From the NCBI RefSeq assembly GCF_900110885.1, contig NZ_FOFJ01000003.1, forward strand, positions 1-64,000: a stretch of DNA of 64,000 nucleotides. Direction: 5' to 3'. Position numbers and translations under genes: made by a program. Numbering within the stretch: position 1 is the stretch's first letter; each line of letters opens with the position of its first letter. Positions 47,845 to 57,239 of this stretch are shown one piece after another. The stretch comes from Azotobacter beijerinckii. GTDB taxonomy: Bacteria > Pseudomonadota > Gammaproteobacteria > Pseudomonadales > Pseudomonadaceae. The notes under the pieces were generated by a model that had not been told where the DNA came from, searched no databases, and saw only the letters and a list, made by a program, of their open reading frames with translations.

Positions 47845-49214
47845 GTTCGCCATTCGCCCTGCTCAGGGCCCGCCGCTTCGGCCCGCTGTTCGTCACCCAG
47901 TTTCTCGGCGCCTACAACGACAACCTGTTCAAGAACGCCCTGGTGGTCCTGCTGACCTTCCAGAGCACGCAGTGGACCAGCCTGTCTCCCGGCCTCCTGG
48001 CCAACCTGGCGGCGGGCCTGTTCATCCTGCCGTTCTTCCTCTTCTCGGCGAGCGCCGGACAACTCGCCGACAAGTACGACAAGGCCCTGCTGGCGCGCCG
48101 GGCCAAGCTGCTGGAGATCGTCATCGTGCTGCTCGCCGGCGTCGGCTTCTGGCTGCACAGCCTGGAACTCCTGCTGACCGGCCTGTTCCTCCTCGGCCTG
48201 CAGGCGACCCTGTTCGGCCCGGTGAAGTACGCCATCCTGCCGCAGCACCTGGGCGAGACCGAGCTGGTCGGCGGCAATGCGCTGATCGAGGCCGGCACCT
48301 TCGTCGCCATCCTGGTCGGCACCCTCTCCGGCGGCCTGCTCGCCGGCGTCGAAGGCGGCACCCTGTGGATCACCGCCGGCTGCCTGCTCGCCGCCGTGGC
48401 CGGCTACCTCGGCAGCCTGCGCATTCCCGCGGCGGCCCCGCCGGAGCCCGGCCTGCGCCTCAACCGCAACCCGCTCGACGAGACCTGGCGCAGCATCGGC
48501 TTCGCCCGCGAGGAGCGCAGCGTGTTCCTGGCGATCCTCGGCATCTCCTGGTTCTGGCTGTACGGCGCGCTGCTGCTCGCCCAGTTCCCGGCCTACGCGA
48601 AGGACGTGCTCGGCACCTCGGAAGGCGGGGTGACCCTGCTGCTCGGCGTCTTCACCCTGGGAATCGGCAGCGGCTCGCTGCTCTGCGAGCGCCTCTCGGC
48701 GCAGCGACTGGAAATCGGCCTGGTGCCGCTGGGCGCCCTCGGCCTCACCCTCTCCGGCCTCGACCTGGCCCTCGCCTCCCCGACCGCCACACCGACCGTC
48801 CCGCTCGGGCTTGCCGCGCTGCTGGCGGCGCCGGGTACCCTGCACGTGCTCGCCGATCTGTTCGCCCTCGGCCTCTCCGGCGGCCTGTTCATCGTCCCGC
48901 TCTACACCTTGCTGCAGCTGCGCTCGGCCCCCGCGCACCGCGCACGGATCGTCGCCGCCAACAACATCCTCAACGCCCTGTTCATGGTGGTGGGCGCGCT
49001 CGCCGCCGCCCTCCTGCTGGCCGCAGGGCTGTCAATCCCCGCGCTGTTCGGCATCGCCGCGCTGCTCAACGCCGCCGTGGCGCTGTACCTCTTCCGCCTG
49101 CTGCCGGACTTCCTGCAGCGCTTTGCCGCCCGACTGGCGAGCCTCGGCAGCCTGCTGCGGCGCGGCGCGCCACGCTCGCCGGCGGCATCGGAAAAATCGG
49201 AGGAGCAACCATGA
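47841..49214 (+). CDS. lplT: Lysophospholipid transporter, MFS
   Basis: A 457-residue, twelve-helix MFS protein. The N-terminal FVTQFLGAYNDNLFKNAL is diagnostic of LplT, which flips lysophosphatidylethanolamine across the inner membrane for Aas. ATG overlaps the aas stop (ATGA), and the cupin gene in turn overlaps its stop, so translation is coupled through the operon. Confidence 0.9.
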   Translation: MSSPFALLRARRFGPLFVTQFLGAYNDNLFKNALVVLLTFQSTQWTSLSPGLLANLAAGLFILPFFLFSASAGQLADKYDKALLARRAKLLEIVIVLLAGVGFWLHSLELLLTGLFLLGLQATLFGPVKYAILPQHLGETELVGGNALIEAGTFVAILVGTLSGGLLAGVEGGTLWITAGCLLAAVAGYLGSLRIPAAAPPEPGLRLNRNPLDETWRSIGFAREERSVFLAILGISWFWLYGALLLAQFPAYAKDVLGTSEGGVTLLLGVFTLGIGSGSLLCERLSAQRLEIGLVPLGALGLTLSGLDLALASPTATPTVPLGLAALLAAPGTLHVLADLFALGLSGGLFIVPLYTLLQLRSAPAHRARIVAANNILNALFMVVGALAAALLLAAGLSIPALFGIAALLNAAVALYLFRLLPDFLQRFAARLASLGSLLRRGAPRSPAASEKSEEQP

Positions 49215-49579
49215 AGCCAAGCATCGTGCGGGCCGATCCCGCCGCGGCCTTCCTGACCGCGGAGCGCTGCCGGATTCTCGAACTGTGGAACAGCGCCGAC
49301 GACCCGGCGGTCTCCATCGCCCTGGCGACGGTGGCCCCGGGCGAGACCACCCAGCTGCACCGCCTGCACGGGGTGGACGAGCGCTACCTGATCCTTCACG
49401 GCGAAGGCCTGGTCAGCCTCGGTCGGCAGTCCCCCGAGCCGGTAGGCCCCGGCGACCTGGTCGTCATCCCGGCGGGCATCACGCAGCAGATCGCCAACAC
49501 CGGCGACGGCGAACTGGCCTTCTACTGCATCTGCACGCCGCGCTTCACCCCCTGCTGCTACGAGGCGCTGGAGGGCTAA
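49211..49579 (+). CDS. Cupin-domain protein
   Basis: A 122-residue single cupin. Metal-site pattern: TTQLHRLHGVDERYLILHGEG with later PAGITQQIANTG, close to the two conserved cupin motifs, G(X)5HXH(X)3-4E(X)6G and G(X)5PXG(X)2HX3N, though the second histidine is replaced. Whether it binds metal and what it does are not clear. It is coupled to lplT by an ATGA overlap. Confidence 0.8.
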   Translation: MKPSIVRADPAAAFLTAERCRILELWNSADDPAVSIALATVAPGETTQLHRLHGVDERYLILHGEGLVSLGRQSPEPVGPGDLVVIPAGITQQIANTGDGELAFYCICTPRFTPCCYEALEG

Positions 49580-49748
49580 CCCGCCGGCGAATCGGCTTCG
49601 ACGAGGGGCTCGGGCGGCACGCGACGCGGCCTGGAGGCAGGGGGAGGGTAAAGGCGGCTCTCCCGCCGCTTCGATCGCCAGGGGAGGCAGGGGAGCGGGA
49701 GAGCCTGACGCGGAGCGGCCCGGTCGGAGGTCCGGGCCGAAAAATGCT

Positions 49749-50123
49749 TTAGAGAAGGGCCAGGGCAGTGGTCTTGGGCTTCTTCGGATAGGGGCGGTTG
49801 CCGCGGATCTCGACCTTGTCGCCGACGGCGAACACGCGGTTCGGCGAGCGCACCGTCTTCAGTTCGCCGCTGTCGGTGCGCACCACGTAGGCGCGGTCGC
49901 TGGCGCCGGTCACGTCCTGGGCGGAGTCGCCGAACAGGGCACCGACGCCGGCACCGACCAGGGCGCCGATCGGCCCGCCGACGGCGCCGATCATCATGCC
50001 GCTCATGCCGCCCGTTGCCTTACCGGAGGTCTGGTCTTTCGCTTCACTGACGATCTCGTCTGCGTTGACGCTGCCGATGGTCAGCAGGCCGAGGGTCAGA
50101 GCCAGAATGCCGAACTTGTTCAT
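49749..50123 (-). CDS. Small secreted glycine-zipper protein of the nif-flanking family, full-length member
   Basis: A 124-residue protein with all parts of the family: signal peptide (NKFGILALTLGLLTIGSVNA), glycine zipper (GGMSGMMIGAVGGPIG then ALVGAGVGALFG, about 38-66) and the C-terminal strand motif RSPNRVFAVGDKVEIRGNRP. The last lacks in the 50575 copy and the zipper lacks in the 15938 copy, so this is the best reference. A ribosome binding site sits in a TCCTCGGAGGA repeat. Upstream it has the compound NifA/IHF/FNR-type region. Function unknown. Confidence 0.78.
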   Translation of the reverse strand: MNKFGILALTLGLLTIGSVNADEIVSEAKDQTSGKATGGMSGMMIGAVGGPIGALVGAGVGALFGDSAQDVTGASDRAYVVRTDSGELKTVRSPNRVFAVGDKVEIRGNRPYPKKPKTTALALL

Positions 50124-50167
50124 GGCGGTTCCTCCGAGGAACTGTCTGTGGGCTTCGCTAGGATTAC

Positions 50168-50313
50168 TTCACGAAACATGCCAGAGGCCCTGGCACGGCA
50201 AATCAATGACTTAGCTTCGTTTCCCAGACCCGCTTCGCGACAAAATGTCGCGACACAGACAAACGCTTGTCGGAATCCCTCCAGAAAAGTGAGCTTTCAT
50301 TGATCCACATCAT
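50168..50313 (-). promoter_or_regulatory. Compound control region: sigma54-like element, IHF site, NifA sites, FNR-like box
   Basis: On the minus strand: TGGCATGTTTCGTGAA (50168-50183), a perfect IHF site (50201-50213), a perfect NifA site TGT-N10-ACA (50246-50261), a degenerate second NifA site (50268-50283, CCA in place of ACA) and an FNR-like box TTGAT-CCAC-ATCAT (50300-50313, one mismatch). Distances to the ATG at 50123 are within 1-2 bp of those at 15938 and 16732. Confidence 0.78.
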
Positions 50314-50574
50314 GAAATCTTAGTCGGACCTGTGCATTCCACCGATCCCGAGCGACGGACGGGCGCAAAGGGAGAGAGGGAGAGAGGGAGAGAGGGGAAG
50401 GAAACAAGGCAGAAACCGAAGCGTAGCGCTCAGCAGCATTAGCGAGCGGCCGCGTCACAGCCCCGCGGGTCGGCCTGTGACGCGGAGAGGTGAAACGCTC
50501 GCAGAAACGGCCCGCCGGCGCGGCCGGGGGCCGGAAGCCCCCGGCAAAGGCAACGGTCGGCGGGAGCGACCCGA
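50314..50574. other. Intergenic remainder with three GGGAGAGA repeats
   Basis: This stretch between the two minus-strand family genes contains three head-to-tail GGGAGAGA units at 50370-50393 and no coding gene that I can support. Confidence 0.5.
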
Positions 50575-50862
50575 TCAATGAGGGGAGCGCAGCACCTTCC
50601 GCTCGCCGTCCTCGCCCTCGACCTCGTCGGTGCGCTCGCTGAGGCCCGCGGCCTCCTGGGCGGAGCCGCCGAACAGGGCGCCGACGCCGGCACCGATCAG
50701 CATGCCGATCGGGCCGCCGATCGCGCCGACCATCATGCCGTTCATCCCGCCCAGCGACTTGCCGGTGGTCTGCTCTTCGCCCTCCTTGGCGACCTCGGCG
50801 GCATGCACGCTGCCGAGGCTCGACAGGCTGAGGGTCAGGGCCAGGATGCCGAACTTTTTCAT
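50575..50862 (-). CDS. Small secreted glycine-zipper protein of the nif-flanking family, C-truncated member
   Basis: A 95-residue protein with signal peptide (KKFGILALTLSLSSLGSVHA) and glycine zipper (GGMNGMMVGAIGGPIG then MLIGAGVGALFG), closest to the 49749 copy. It stops after KVLRSPH, so the C-terminal strand motif VGDKVEIRGNRP of its relatives is lost. The promoter module upstream is decayed. Whether it is expressed is unclear. Confidence 0.72.
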   Translation of the reverse strand: MKKFGILALTLSLSSLGSVHAAEVAKEGEEQTTGKSLGGMNGMMVGAIGGPIGMLIGAGVGALFGGSAQEAAGLSERTDEVEGEDGERKVLRSPH

Positions 50863-51258
50863 GGGGTTCCTCCGAGGAACGTTTCAGGCTCTCTGCCGCT
50901 TCTGCCGATCCGCGCCTGGCTCGTCGAGGAAGCGGAGGGCACCGGCCTTTCGGGAGTCCGTCGATGGCAGGGCCCGCCGCTTGTTCCGGACCCCACCACA
51001 CGTTGAAATAAAAAGTAATTATTCAGTCGATCCGGATCAATACACGGCCGGCGATTTCATACCTTTGGATACCCATTCTCCCCTCGATACCCCTCAGAAG
51101 CCCATGAAAGACAGGAGTTCTTGTGCATTAGCATGAACCATACCGTATGCAAAACAGGGGCACCGTGGCCGTGCTCCGCACCTGTCGGAAAAGGCGCACG
51201 CCCCGGCAAAGCGCAGTAGAATCCTCCGCCCTTTTGCTGCCCCGCGAGTCGCTGCGCC
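50863..51258. other. Intergenic region with decayed control module
   Basis: In the 396 bases upstream of the truncated family member there is a TGT-N10-ACC near-NifA site (50982-50997) and an FNR-like box TCGAT-CCGG-ATCAA (51028-51041, one mismatch), at roughly the positions of the complete modules. IHF and sigma54-like parts are not recognisable. Nothing else is seen before the ATG at 51259. Confidence 0.5.
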
Positions 51259-52620
51259 ATGACCGCTTCCGCCTTCCGTCCCGAACTGCTGTCCCCCGCC
51301 GGCACCCTCAAGTCCATGCGCTACGCCTTCGCCTACGGCGCCGACGCGGTGTACGCCGGGCAGCCGCGCTACAGCCTGCGGGTGCGCAACAACGAGTTCG
51401 ATCATGCCCACCTGGCGCTCGGCATCGCGGAGGCCCATGCCCAGGGCAAGCAGTTCTACGTGGTGGTCAACATCGCCCCGCACAACGCCAAGCTGAAGAC
51501 CTTCCTCAAGGACCTGCAGCCGGTGATCGACATGCAGCCGGATGCGCTGATCATGTCCGACCCGGGGCTGATCATGCTGGTGCGCGAGCACTTCCCGGCG
51601 ATGGCCATCCACCTCTCGGTACAGGCCAACGCGGTGAACTGGGCCAGCGTGGAATTCTGGCGCCGCCAGGGACTGACCCGGACGATCCTCTCCCGCGAGC
51701 TGTCGCTGGAGGAGATCGGCGAGATGCGCGAGCGGGTGCCGGGGATGGAGCTCGAGGTGTTCGTCCACGGTGCGCTGTGCATGGCCTATTCCGGGCGCTG
51801 CCTGCTGTCCGGCTACATCAACCACCGCGACCCCAACCAGGGCAGCTGCACCAACGCCTGCCGCTGGGAATACAAGGCCCATGAAGGCAAGGAAGACGAG
51901 CTGGGCAACATCGTCCACGTCCAGGCGCCGATCCCGGTGCAATCGAGCGAGCCGACCCTCGGCAACGGTGCGCCCACCGAGCGACTGATGCTGCTCGAGG
52001 AAAGCAAGCGGCCGGGCGAGTACATGGAAGCCTTCGAGGACGAGCACGGCACCTACATTATGAACTCCAAGGACCTGCGCGCCGTGCAGCACGTCGAGCG
52101 GCTGGTGCAGATGGGGGTGCATTCGCTGAAGATCGAGGGGCGCACCAAGAGCCACTACTACGTGGCGCGCACCGCCCAGGTCTACCGCAAGGCGATCAAC
52201 GACGCGGCGGCCGGCCGGCCGTTCGACAAGTCGTTGATGGACACCCTGGAGTCGCTGGCCCACCGCGGCTACACCGAGGGCTTCCTGCGCCGCCACGTGC
52301 ACGACGAGTACCAGAACTACGCCCACGGCTACTCGCTGTCCGAGCGCCAGCAGTTCGTCGGCGAGCTGACCGGCGAGCGCCGCAACGGCCTGGCCGAGGT
52401 GCAGGTGAAGAACCGCTTCGCCCTCGGCGACCGCCTGGAGCTGATGACTCCGCAGGGCAACCTGAACTTCCGCCTGGAGGCCCTAGAGAACAAGCACGGC
52501 GAGCGCGCCGAGGTGGCCCCGGGCGACGGCCATACCGTCTACCTGCCGGTGCCGGAGGGCGTGGAGCTGGAGTACGCCCTGCTGATGCGCGAGCTGGACG
52601 GCGCCACCACCCGCGGCTGA
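51259..52620 (+). CDS. trhP: U32 family tRNA hydroxylation protein (TrhP/YegQ)
   Basis: A 453-residue U32 family protein. RPELLSPAGTLKSMRYAFAY and YVVVNIAPHN begin the TIM barrel. The U32 signature is ELEVFVHGALCMAYSGRCLL with further cysteines in GSCTNACRWEY, which ligate an Fe-S cluster in this family. TrhP (YegQ) makes 5-hydroxyuridine at the wobble base of tRNAs using prephenate. It converges on the GGDEF-EAL gene with one base between stops. Confidence 0.88.
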   Translation: MTASAFRPELLSPAGTLKSMRYAFAYGADAVYAGQPRYSLRVRNNEFDHAHLALGIAEAHAQGKQFYVVVNIAPHNAKLKTFLKDLQPVIDMQPDALIMSDPGLIMLVREHFPAMAIHLSVQANAVNWASVEFWRRQGLTRTILSRELSLEEIGEMRERVPGMELEVFVHGALCMAYSGRCLLSGYINHRDPNQGSCTNACRWEYKAHEGKEDELGNIVHVQAPIPVQSSEPTLGNGAPTERLMLLEESKRPGEYMEAFEDEHGTYIMNSKDLRAVQHVERLVQMGVHSLKIEGRTKSHYYVARTAQVYRKAINDAAAGRPFDKSLMDTLESLAHRGYTEGFLRRHVHDEYQNYAHGYSLSERQQFVGELTGERRNGLAEVQVKNRFALGDRLELMTPQGNLNFRLEALENKHGERAEVAPGDGHTVYLPVPEGVELEYALLMRELDGATTRG

Positions 52621-52621
52621 G

Positions 52622-54799
52622 TCAGTCGCTCATCGCACAGGCCTGCTGCGCGGCCTGCCCGCGCAGCCGGTTGGCCAGGATCGCCGCCTCCACCGGCCGG
52701 CCGATCAGATAGCCCTGGATCTCGTCGCAGCCGTGCTCGCGCAGGAACTCCAGCTGCGCCGGCGCCTCGACGCCCTCGGCGACCACCTCCAGGCCCAGGT
52801 TGTGGGCCATGGCGATGATCGCCCGGGTGATCGCCGCATCGCCGCCGCGGCCGGAGCCGTCCAGGCTGTGGATGAAGGTCCGGTCGATCTTCACCACGTC
52901 GACCGGCAGGTGCTTGAGGTAGCCGAGCGACGAATAGCCGGTGCCGAAATCGTCGATCGCCAGGCGCACGCCCAGCGCGCGCAGGCGCAGGAACACCCTG
53001 GCCAGGCTCTCGACGTCGTCCGACAGCTGGCTTTCGGTCAGCTCCAGTTCCAGCAGGTGCGCCGGTAGGCCGGTCTTGGCCAGCACGGCGCCGACCTGCT
53101 CGACGAAATCGTCCTGGCGCAGCTGGCCCATCGAAATGTTCACCGCCACGCGCAGCTCGGCAACGCCCGACTGCTGCCAGGCACGCGCCTGGGCGCAGGC
53201 CTCGCGCAGGACGAAGGCGCCGATGGCGTCGATCTGCCCGGTTTCCTCGGCCAGGGGAATGAAACTGGCCGGCGATACCAGGCCGCGCTGCGGATGGCGC
53301 CAGCGCACCAGGGCCTCGGCGCCCTGCAGGCGATTCGCCGCGACATTCAGCTTCGGCTGGTAGAACACCTCCAGCTCGCCGCGCACCAGCGCCTTGTCCA
53401 GCTGCGCCTCGAGCAGCAGGCGTTCGCGGCTGCCGCCCTGCAGGCTGTCGCGGTAGAACTGCACGGTATTGCTGCCGAACTGCTTGGCATGACGCATCGC
53501 CATGGCCGCCTGACAGAGCAGCGTCGTCGGGTCGCCGCCGGCCGCGGACAGCAGGCCGATCCCCAGCGAGGCGCTGACCACCACCTCGTGCTCGCCCACC
53601 TGCACGCCGTGGCGCAGCAGGGCGAGCAGGCGACGCCCGAGCTGTTCGAGCTCCTCCAGGCTCTTGTCGCTTTCCAGGAGCACGACGAATTCGTCGACCG
53701 CGATCCGCGCGACGGTGTCGGCCTGGCGCAGCGTGCTGCCGAGGCGCCGGGCCAGCTCGCAGACGATCTCGTCGGCCGCCTGGTGGCCGAGGCTTTCGTT
53801 GAGCAGCTTGAAGCGATCCAGGTTGATGTGCAGCAACACCAGTTCGCGGCCAGGAGGCTGCGGCCGTCTGGTCAGGATCTTCAGGCGGCGCAGCAGCAGG
53901 CTGCGGTTGGCCAGGCCGGTCATCGGGTCGTGGCTGGCCAGGTAGCGGCGCAGCGCCTTTTCCTCGCGGCGCGCCTGCTCGCTGGCGGTGAGCGCCCGGG
54001 TGCGCTCGCTGACCCGCTCCTCCAGCGCCCGCTGGGCGCGGCGCAAAGCCTTCTCGACCCGCCGGCGCAGCTCCACCTCGCGGGCCAGCTCGTCGTTCAG
54101 CCGGGCGGTGGCGCGCCGCGCCTGCTTCTCGAACTCCAGCAGCGAACGGTTCTGGAAACGCTGCAGCAGGCTACGCCGGGTCGCCCGGTTGATCTGCCAG
54201 GCGCTGAGCACCAGGGCCGCCAACAGGATCAGGCCGAGGACGCCCCAGCCCTGCAACAAGCGCTGGTCGAGACCGAGCAGATACAGGCTGGACGGCAGCA
54301 GGGCGGGCAGGGCGAAGGCGAGGAAGGCGCCCAGGCTGGCAGCATAGGCCATGCTGGCGCAGATCGTCGCCGCCGCCAGCAGGCCGTGGATCAGCGCCTG
54401 CTGCAGCGGCGTGGCCAGCGGCATGAGGAAGATGCCGACCTGGGTCAGGGTCGCCCCCGAAACCGCGGCGCCGAGCAGAAAGCTGCGCCGCCAGCCCGCA
54501 TCGGCCTGGCGCTCGACCGGGGCACGGTGGAAGGCCCGGGTGCGCCACAGGCTCAGGCCGATCAGCAGGACCAGCCAGCCCGACAGCCAGGCCAGCGTGG
54601 ACGGCTCGTGCGGCTCCCAGAGCAGCGCCATGCAGCTCAGGCCACCGCTCAGCATCAGCGCGATGGGCAGGGGAGCGGCACGGTACAGCCGGCGGTTCAG
54701 GGCCGCCTCCATCTGCACACCGTAACGCTCCCGGATGCTCTCCGGCTCAATGGCCGGCGAAACGGTATCGGGAGAGAAAAGAAAGTTCATATCCATCAT
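52622..54799 (-). CDS. Membrane GGDEF-EAL protein with degenerate GGDEF
   Basis: A 725-residue protein: several membrane helices (about residues 40-205), a coiled coil (about 215-290), a GGDEF domain in which the GGDEF signature has become AVDEF near residue 370, and a C-terminal EAL domain with AEALVRW (near 495), NISMGQ, ELTES, DDFGTGYSSL, KIDRTF and EGVE. The EAL residues look complete, so c-di-GMP phosphodiesterase activity is expected, while cyclase activity is unlikely and the GGDEF could bind GTP as regulator. Three ATGs (54799, 54796, 54790) are possible starts. Confidence 0.87.
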   Translation of the reverse strand: MMDMNFLFSPDTVSPAIEPESIRERYGVQMEAALNRRLYRAAPLPIALMLSGGLSCMALLWEPHEPSTLAWLSGWLVLLIGLSLWRTRAFHRAPVERQADAGWRRSFLLGAAVSGATLTQVGIFLMPLATPLQQALIHGLLAAATICASMAYAASLGAFLAFALPALLPSSLYLLGLDQRLLQGWGVLGLILLAALVLSAWQINRATRRSLLQRFQNRSLLEFEKQARRATARLNDELAREVELRRRVEKALRRAQRALEERVSERTRALTASEQARREEKALRRYLASHDPMTGLANRSLLLRRLKILTRRPQPPGRELVLLHINLDRFKLLNESLGHQAADEIVCELARRLGSTLRQADTVARIAVDEFVVLLESDKSLEELEQLGRRLLALLRHGVQVGEHEVVVSASLGIGLLSAAGGDPTTLLCQAAMAMRHAKQFGSNTVQFYRDSLQGGSRERLLLEAQLDKALVRGELEVFYQPKLNVAANRLQGAEALVRWRHPQRGLVSPASFIPLAEETGQIDAIGAFVLREACAQARAWQQSGVAELRVAVNISMGQLRQDDFVEQVGAVLAKTGLPAHLLELELTESQLSDDVESLARVFLRLRALGVRLAIDDFGTGYSSLGYLKHLPVDVVKIDRTFIHSLDGSGRGGDAAITRAIIAMAHNLGLEVVAEGVEAPAQLEFLREHGCDEIQGYLIGRPVEAAILANRLRGQAAQQACAMSD

Positions 54800-54917
54800 T
54801 ATTGGTGATGCGAATCCAGTCCCAAGGTGAGCGATCAGGCAGGCTCCCTCGGTGTAATCGTCGGCAAGGCACCCCCCGAGTTTGCCCCGTCTTGGCAGCC
54901 GCCGCTAGAATGCCGCG

Positions 54918-57098
54918 ATGCGCGACGACCTCTCCTTTCTGTTAAGTACCCTCAACGCCGCCCAGCGCCAGGCCGTGGCCGCGCCGCTCGGCCCCCATCT
55001 GGTGCTGGCCGGTGCCGGCTCGGGCAAGACCCGCGTGCTGGTGCACCGCATCGCCTGGCTGATCGAGGTGGAGCACGCCTCGCCCCATTCGATTCTCGCG
55101 GTGACCTTCACCAACAAGGCCGCCGCCGAGATGCGCACGCGCATCGAGCAGCTGCTCGGCCACAGCCCGACGGGCATGTGGGTCGGCACCTTCCACGGCC
55201 TGGCCCACCGCCTGCTGCGCGCCCACTGGCAGGAAGCGGGTCTGGCCGAGAACTTCCAGATCCTCGACTCCGACGACCAGCAGCGGCTGGTCAAGCGGGT
55301 GATCCGCGAGCTGGGCCTCGACGAGCAGCGCTGGCCGGCGCGCCAGGCGCAGTGGTTCATCAACGCGCAGAAGGACGAGGGCCTGCGCCCGCGGCACATC
55401 CAGCCGAGCGGCGACCTCTACCTCAAGACCCAGCTGCACATCTACGAAGCCTACGAGGCGGCCTGCGCGCGCGCCGGGGTGATCGACTTCGCCGAACTGC
55501 TGCTGCGCGCCCTCGACCTCTGGCGCGACCGGCCGGGCCTGCTGGAACACTACCAGCGGCGCTTCCGGCATGTGCTGGTCGACGAGTTCCAGGACACCAA
55601 CGCCGTGCAGTACGCCTGGCTGCGCCTGCTGGCGCAGGGCGGCGCCAGCCTGATGGCGGTGGGCGACGACGACCAGTCGATCTACGGCTGGCGCGGCGCG
55701 CGGATCGAGAACATCCGGCAGTTCTCCAGCGACTTCCCCGCCGCCGAAACCATCCGCTTGGAGCAGAACTACCGCTCCACCGGCAGCATCCTCAAGGCCG
55801 CCAACGCGCTGATCGCCAACAACCAGGGCCGGCTCGGCAAGGAGCTGTGGACCGAGGGCGCGGACGGCGAGCCGATCGGCCTCTACGCCGCCTTCAACGA
55901 GTACGACGAGGCGCGCTACGTGGTCGACAGCATCCGCCAGGCGCTCAAGGACGGCCTGGCGCACGGCGAGATCGCCCTCCTCTACCGTTCCAACGCCCAG
56001 TCGCGGGTGCTCGAGGAGGCGCTGCTGCGGGAGAAGATCCCCTACCGCATCTACGGCGGCCAGCGCTTCTTCGAGCGCGCCGAGATCAAGAACGCCGTGG
56101 CCTACCTGCGGCTGATCCACCAGCGCGACAACGACGCGGCGCTGGAGCGGATCATCAACCTGCCGGCCCGGGGGATCGGCGAGAAGACCGTCGAAACCCT
56201 GCGCCAGTTGGCCCGCGAGGCCAACCTCTCGCTATGGGGCGCGCTGCACCAGGCGGTCGGCAGCAAGCAGGTCAGCGGCCGCGCCGCCTCCGCGCTGAAC
56301 GCCTTCGTCGAGCTGATCGATACCCTGGCGCTGAAGGTCGAGCAGCTGCCGCTGCCGCTGATCGCCCAGGTGGTGGTCGAAGAGTCCGGACTGCGCGCCT
56401 ATCACGGCGCGGAGAAAGGCGAGAAGGCCCAGGCGCGGGTGGAGAACCTCGAGGAACTGGTCAGCGCCGCCCGCACCTTCGAGCACGCCGAGGACGAGGG
56501 CCGGCAGTCGCCGCTGGCGGCCTTCCTCGACCATGCCTCGCTGGAGGCCGGCGAGCAGCAGGCCGGCGACTTCGAGGACAGCGTGCAGCTGATGACCCTG
56601 CACAGCGCCAAGGGCCTGGAGTTTCCGCTGGTGTTCCTGGTCGGCATGGAGGAAGGGCTGTTCCCCCACAAGATGAGCCTGGAGGAGCCCGGCCGCCTGG
56701 AAGAGGAGCGCCGCCTGGCCTACGTCGGCATCACCCGCGCCATGCAGCGCCTGGTGGTGACCTACGCCGAGACCCGCCGGCTGTACGGCAGCGAGACCTA
56801 CAACAAGATCTCGCGCTTCGTCCGCGAACTGCCTCCGGCGCTGGTCCGCGAGGTGCGCCTGTCCAACAGCGTCAGCCGCCCCACCGCTACCCGCCCGGGC
56901 CACAACGCGATGTTCGCCGGCGCCGCGGTGCCGGACACTCCGTTCTCCCTCGGCCAGCGCGTGCGCCACGCGCTGTTCGGCGAGGGCACCATCCTCAACT
57001 TCGAAGGTGCCGGCGCCCAGGCACGGGTGCAGGTGAACTTCGAGAGCGAAGGCAGCAAGTGGCTGATGCTCGGCTACGCCAAGCTGGAGGCGGTGTAG
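54918..57098 (+). CDS. uvrD: DNA helicase II
   Basis: A 726-residue superfamily 1A helicase of the UvrD type, acting in nucleotide excision and mismatch repair. Walker A is AGAGSGKTRV (about 32-41), motif II is DEFQDTN, motif III is GDDDQSIYGWRGA, motif IV to VI include QNYRSTGSIL, TLHSAKGLEFP and YVGITRAMQ. The C-terminal Tudor-like tail (RVRHALFGEGTILNFEG) separates it from Rep. Length is standard. Confidence 0.93.
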   Translation: MRDDLSFLLSTLNAAQRQAVAAPLGPHLVLAGAGSGKTRVLVHRIAWLIEVEHASPHSILAVTFTNKAAAEMRTRIEQLLGHSPTGMWVGTFHGLAHRLLRAHWQEAGLAENFQILDSDDQQRLVKRVIRELGLDEQRWPARQAQWFINAQKDEGLRPRHIQPSGDLYLKTQLHIYEAYEAACARAGVIDFAELLLRALDLWRDRPGLLEHYQRRFRHVLVDEFQDTNAVQYAWLRLLAQGGASLMAVGDDDQSIYGWRGARIENIRQFSSDFPAAETIRLEQNYRSTGSILKAANALIANNQGRLGKELWTEGADGEPIGLYAAFNEYDEARYVVDSIRQALKDGLAHGEIALLYRSNAQSRVLEEALLREKIPYRIYGGQRFFERAEIKNAVAYLRLIHQRDNDAALERIINLPARGIGEKTVETLRQLAREANLSLWGALHQAVGSKQVSGRAASALNAFVELIDTLALKVEQLPLPLIAQVVVEESGLRAYHGAEKGEKAQARVENLEELVSAARTFEHAEDEGRQSPLAAFLDHASLEAGEQQAGDFEDSVQLMTLHSAKGLEFPLVFLVGMEEGLFPHKMSLEEPGRLEEERRLAYVGITRAMQRLVVTYAETRRLYGSETYNKISRFVRELPPALVREVRLSNSVSRPTATRPGHNAMFAGAAVPDTPFSLGQRVRHALFGEGTILNFEGAGAQARVQVNFESEGSKWLMLGYAKLEAV

Positions 57099-57239
57099 GG
57101 CGGGGCTCCGCCGGATCGGCCTGATCGCCGCAGGGCATCCGGAAACGCCGCCCAGCCCCGCTTCAAAGGCTTCCGCCACCGGTCGCCGCTCCCGGCATCC
57201 GGCCCGGGAGCGGCCATACTGAAAGGCGGAGGTGAGTCC

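Noticed and set aside
45589..47853. Very long minus-strand open frame opposite aas (754 codons)
   Set aside because: It is the antisense shadow of the high-GC aas gene. Its predicted protein is low-complexity Gly/Gln/Ala/Arg sequence without domains, while the plus strand has clear acyltransferase and ligase motifs.
50370..50393. GGGAGAGA triplicate as a CRISPR-like or origin repeat
   Set aside because: Only three contiguous 8-base units with no spacers. It is a simple tandem repeat. No CRISPR array, IS element or transposase gene was seen anywhere in the window.
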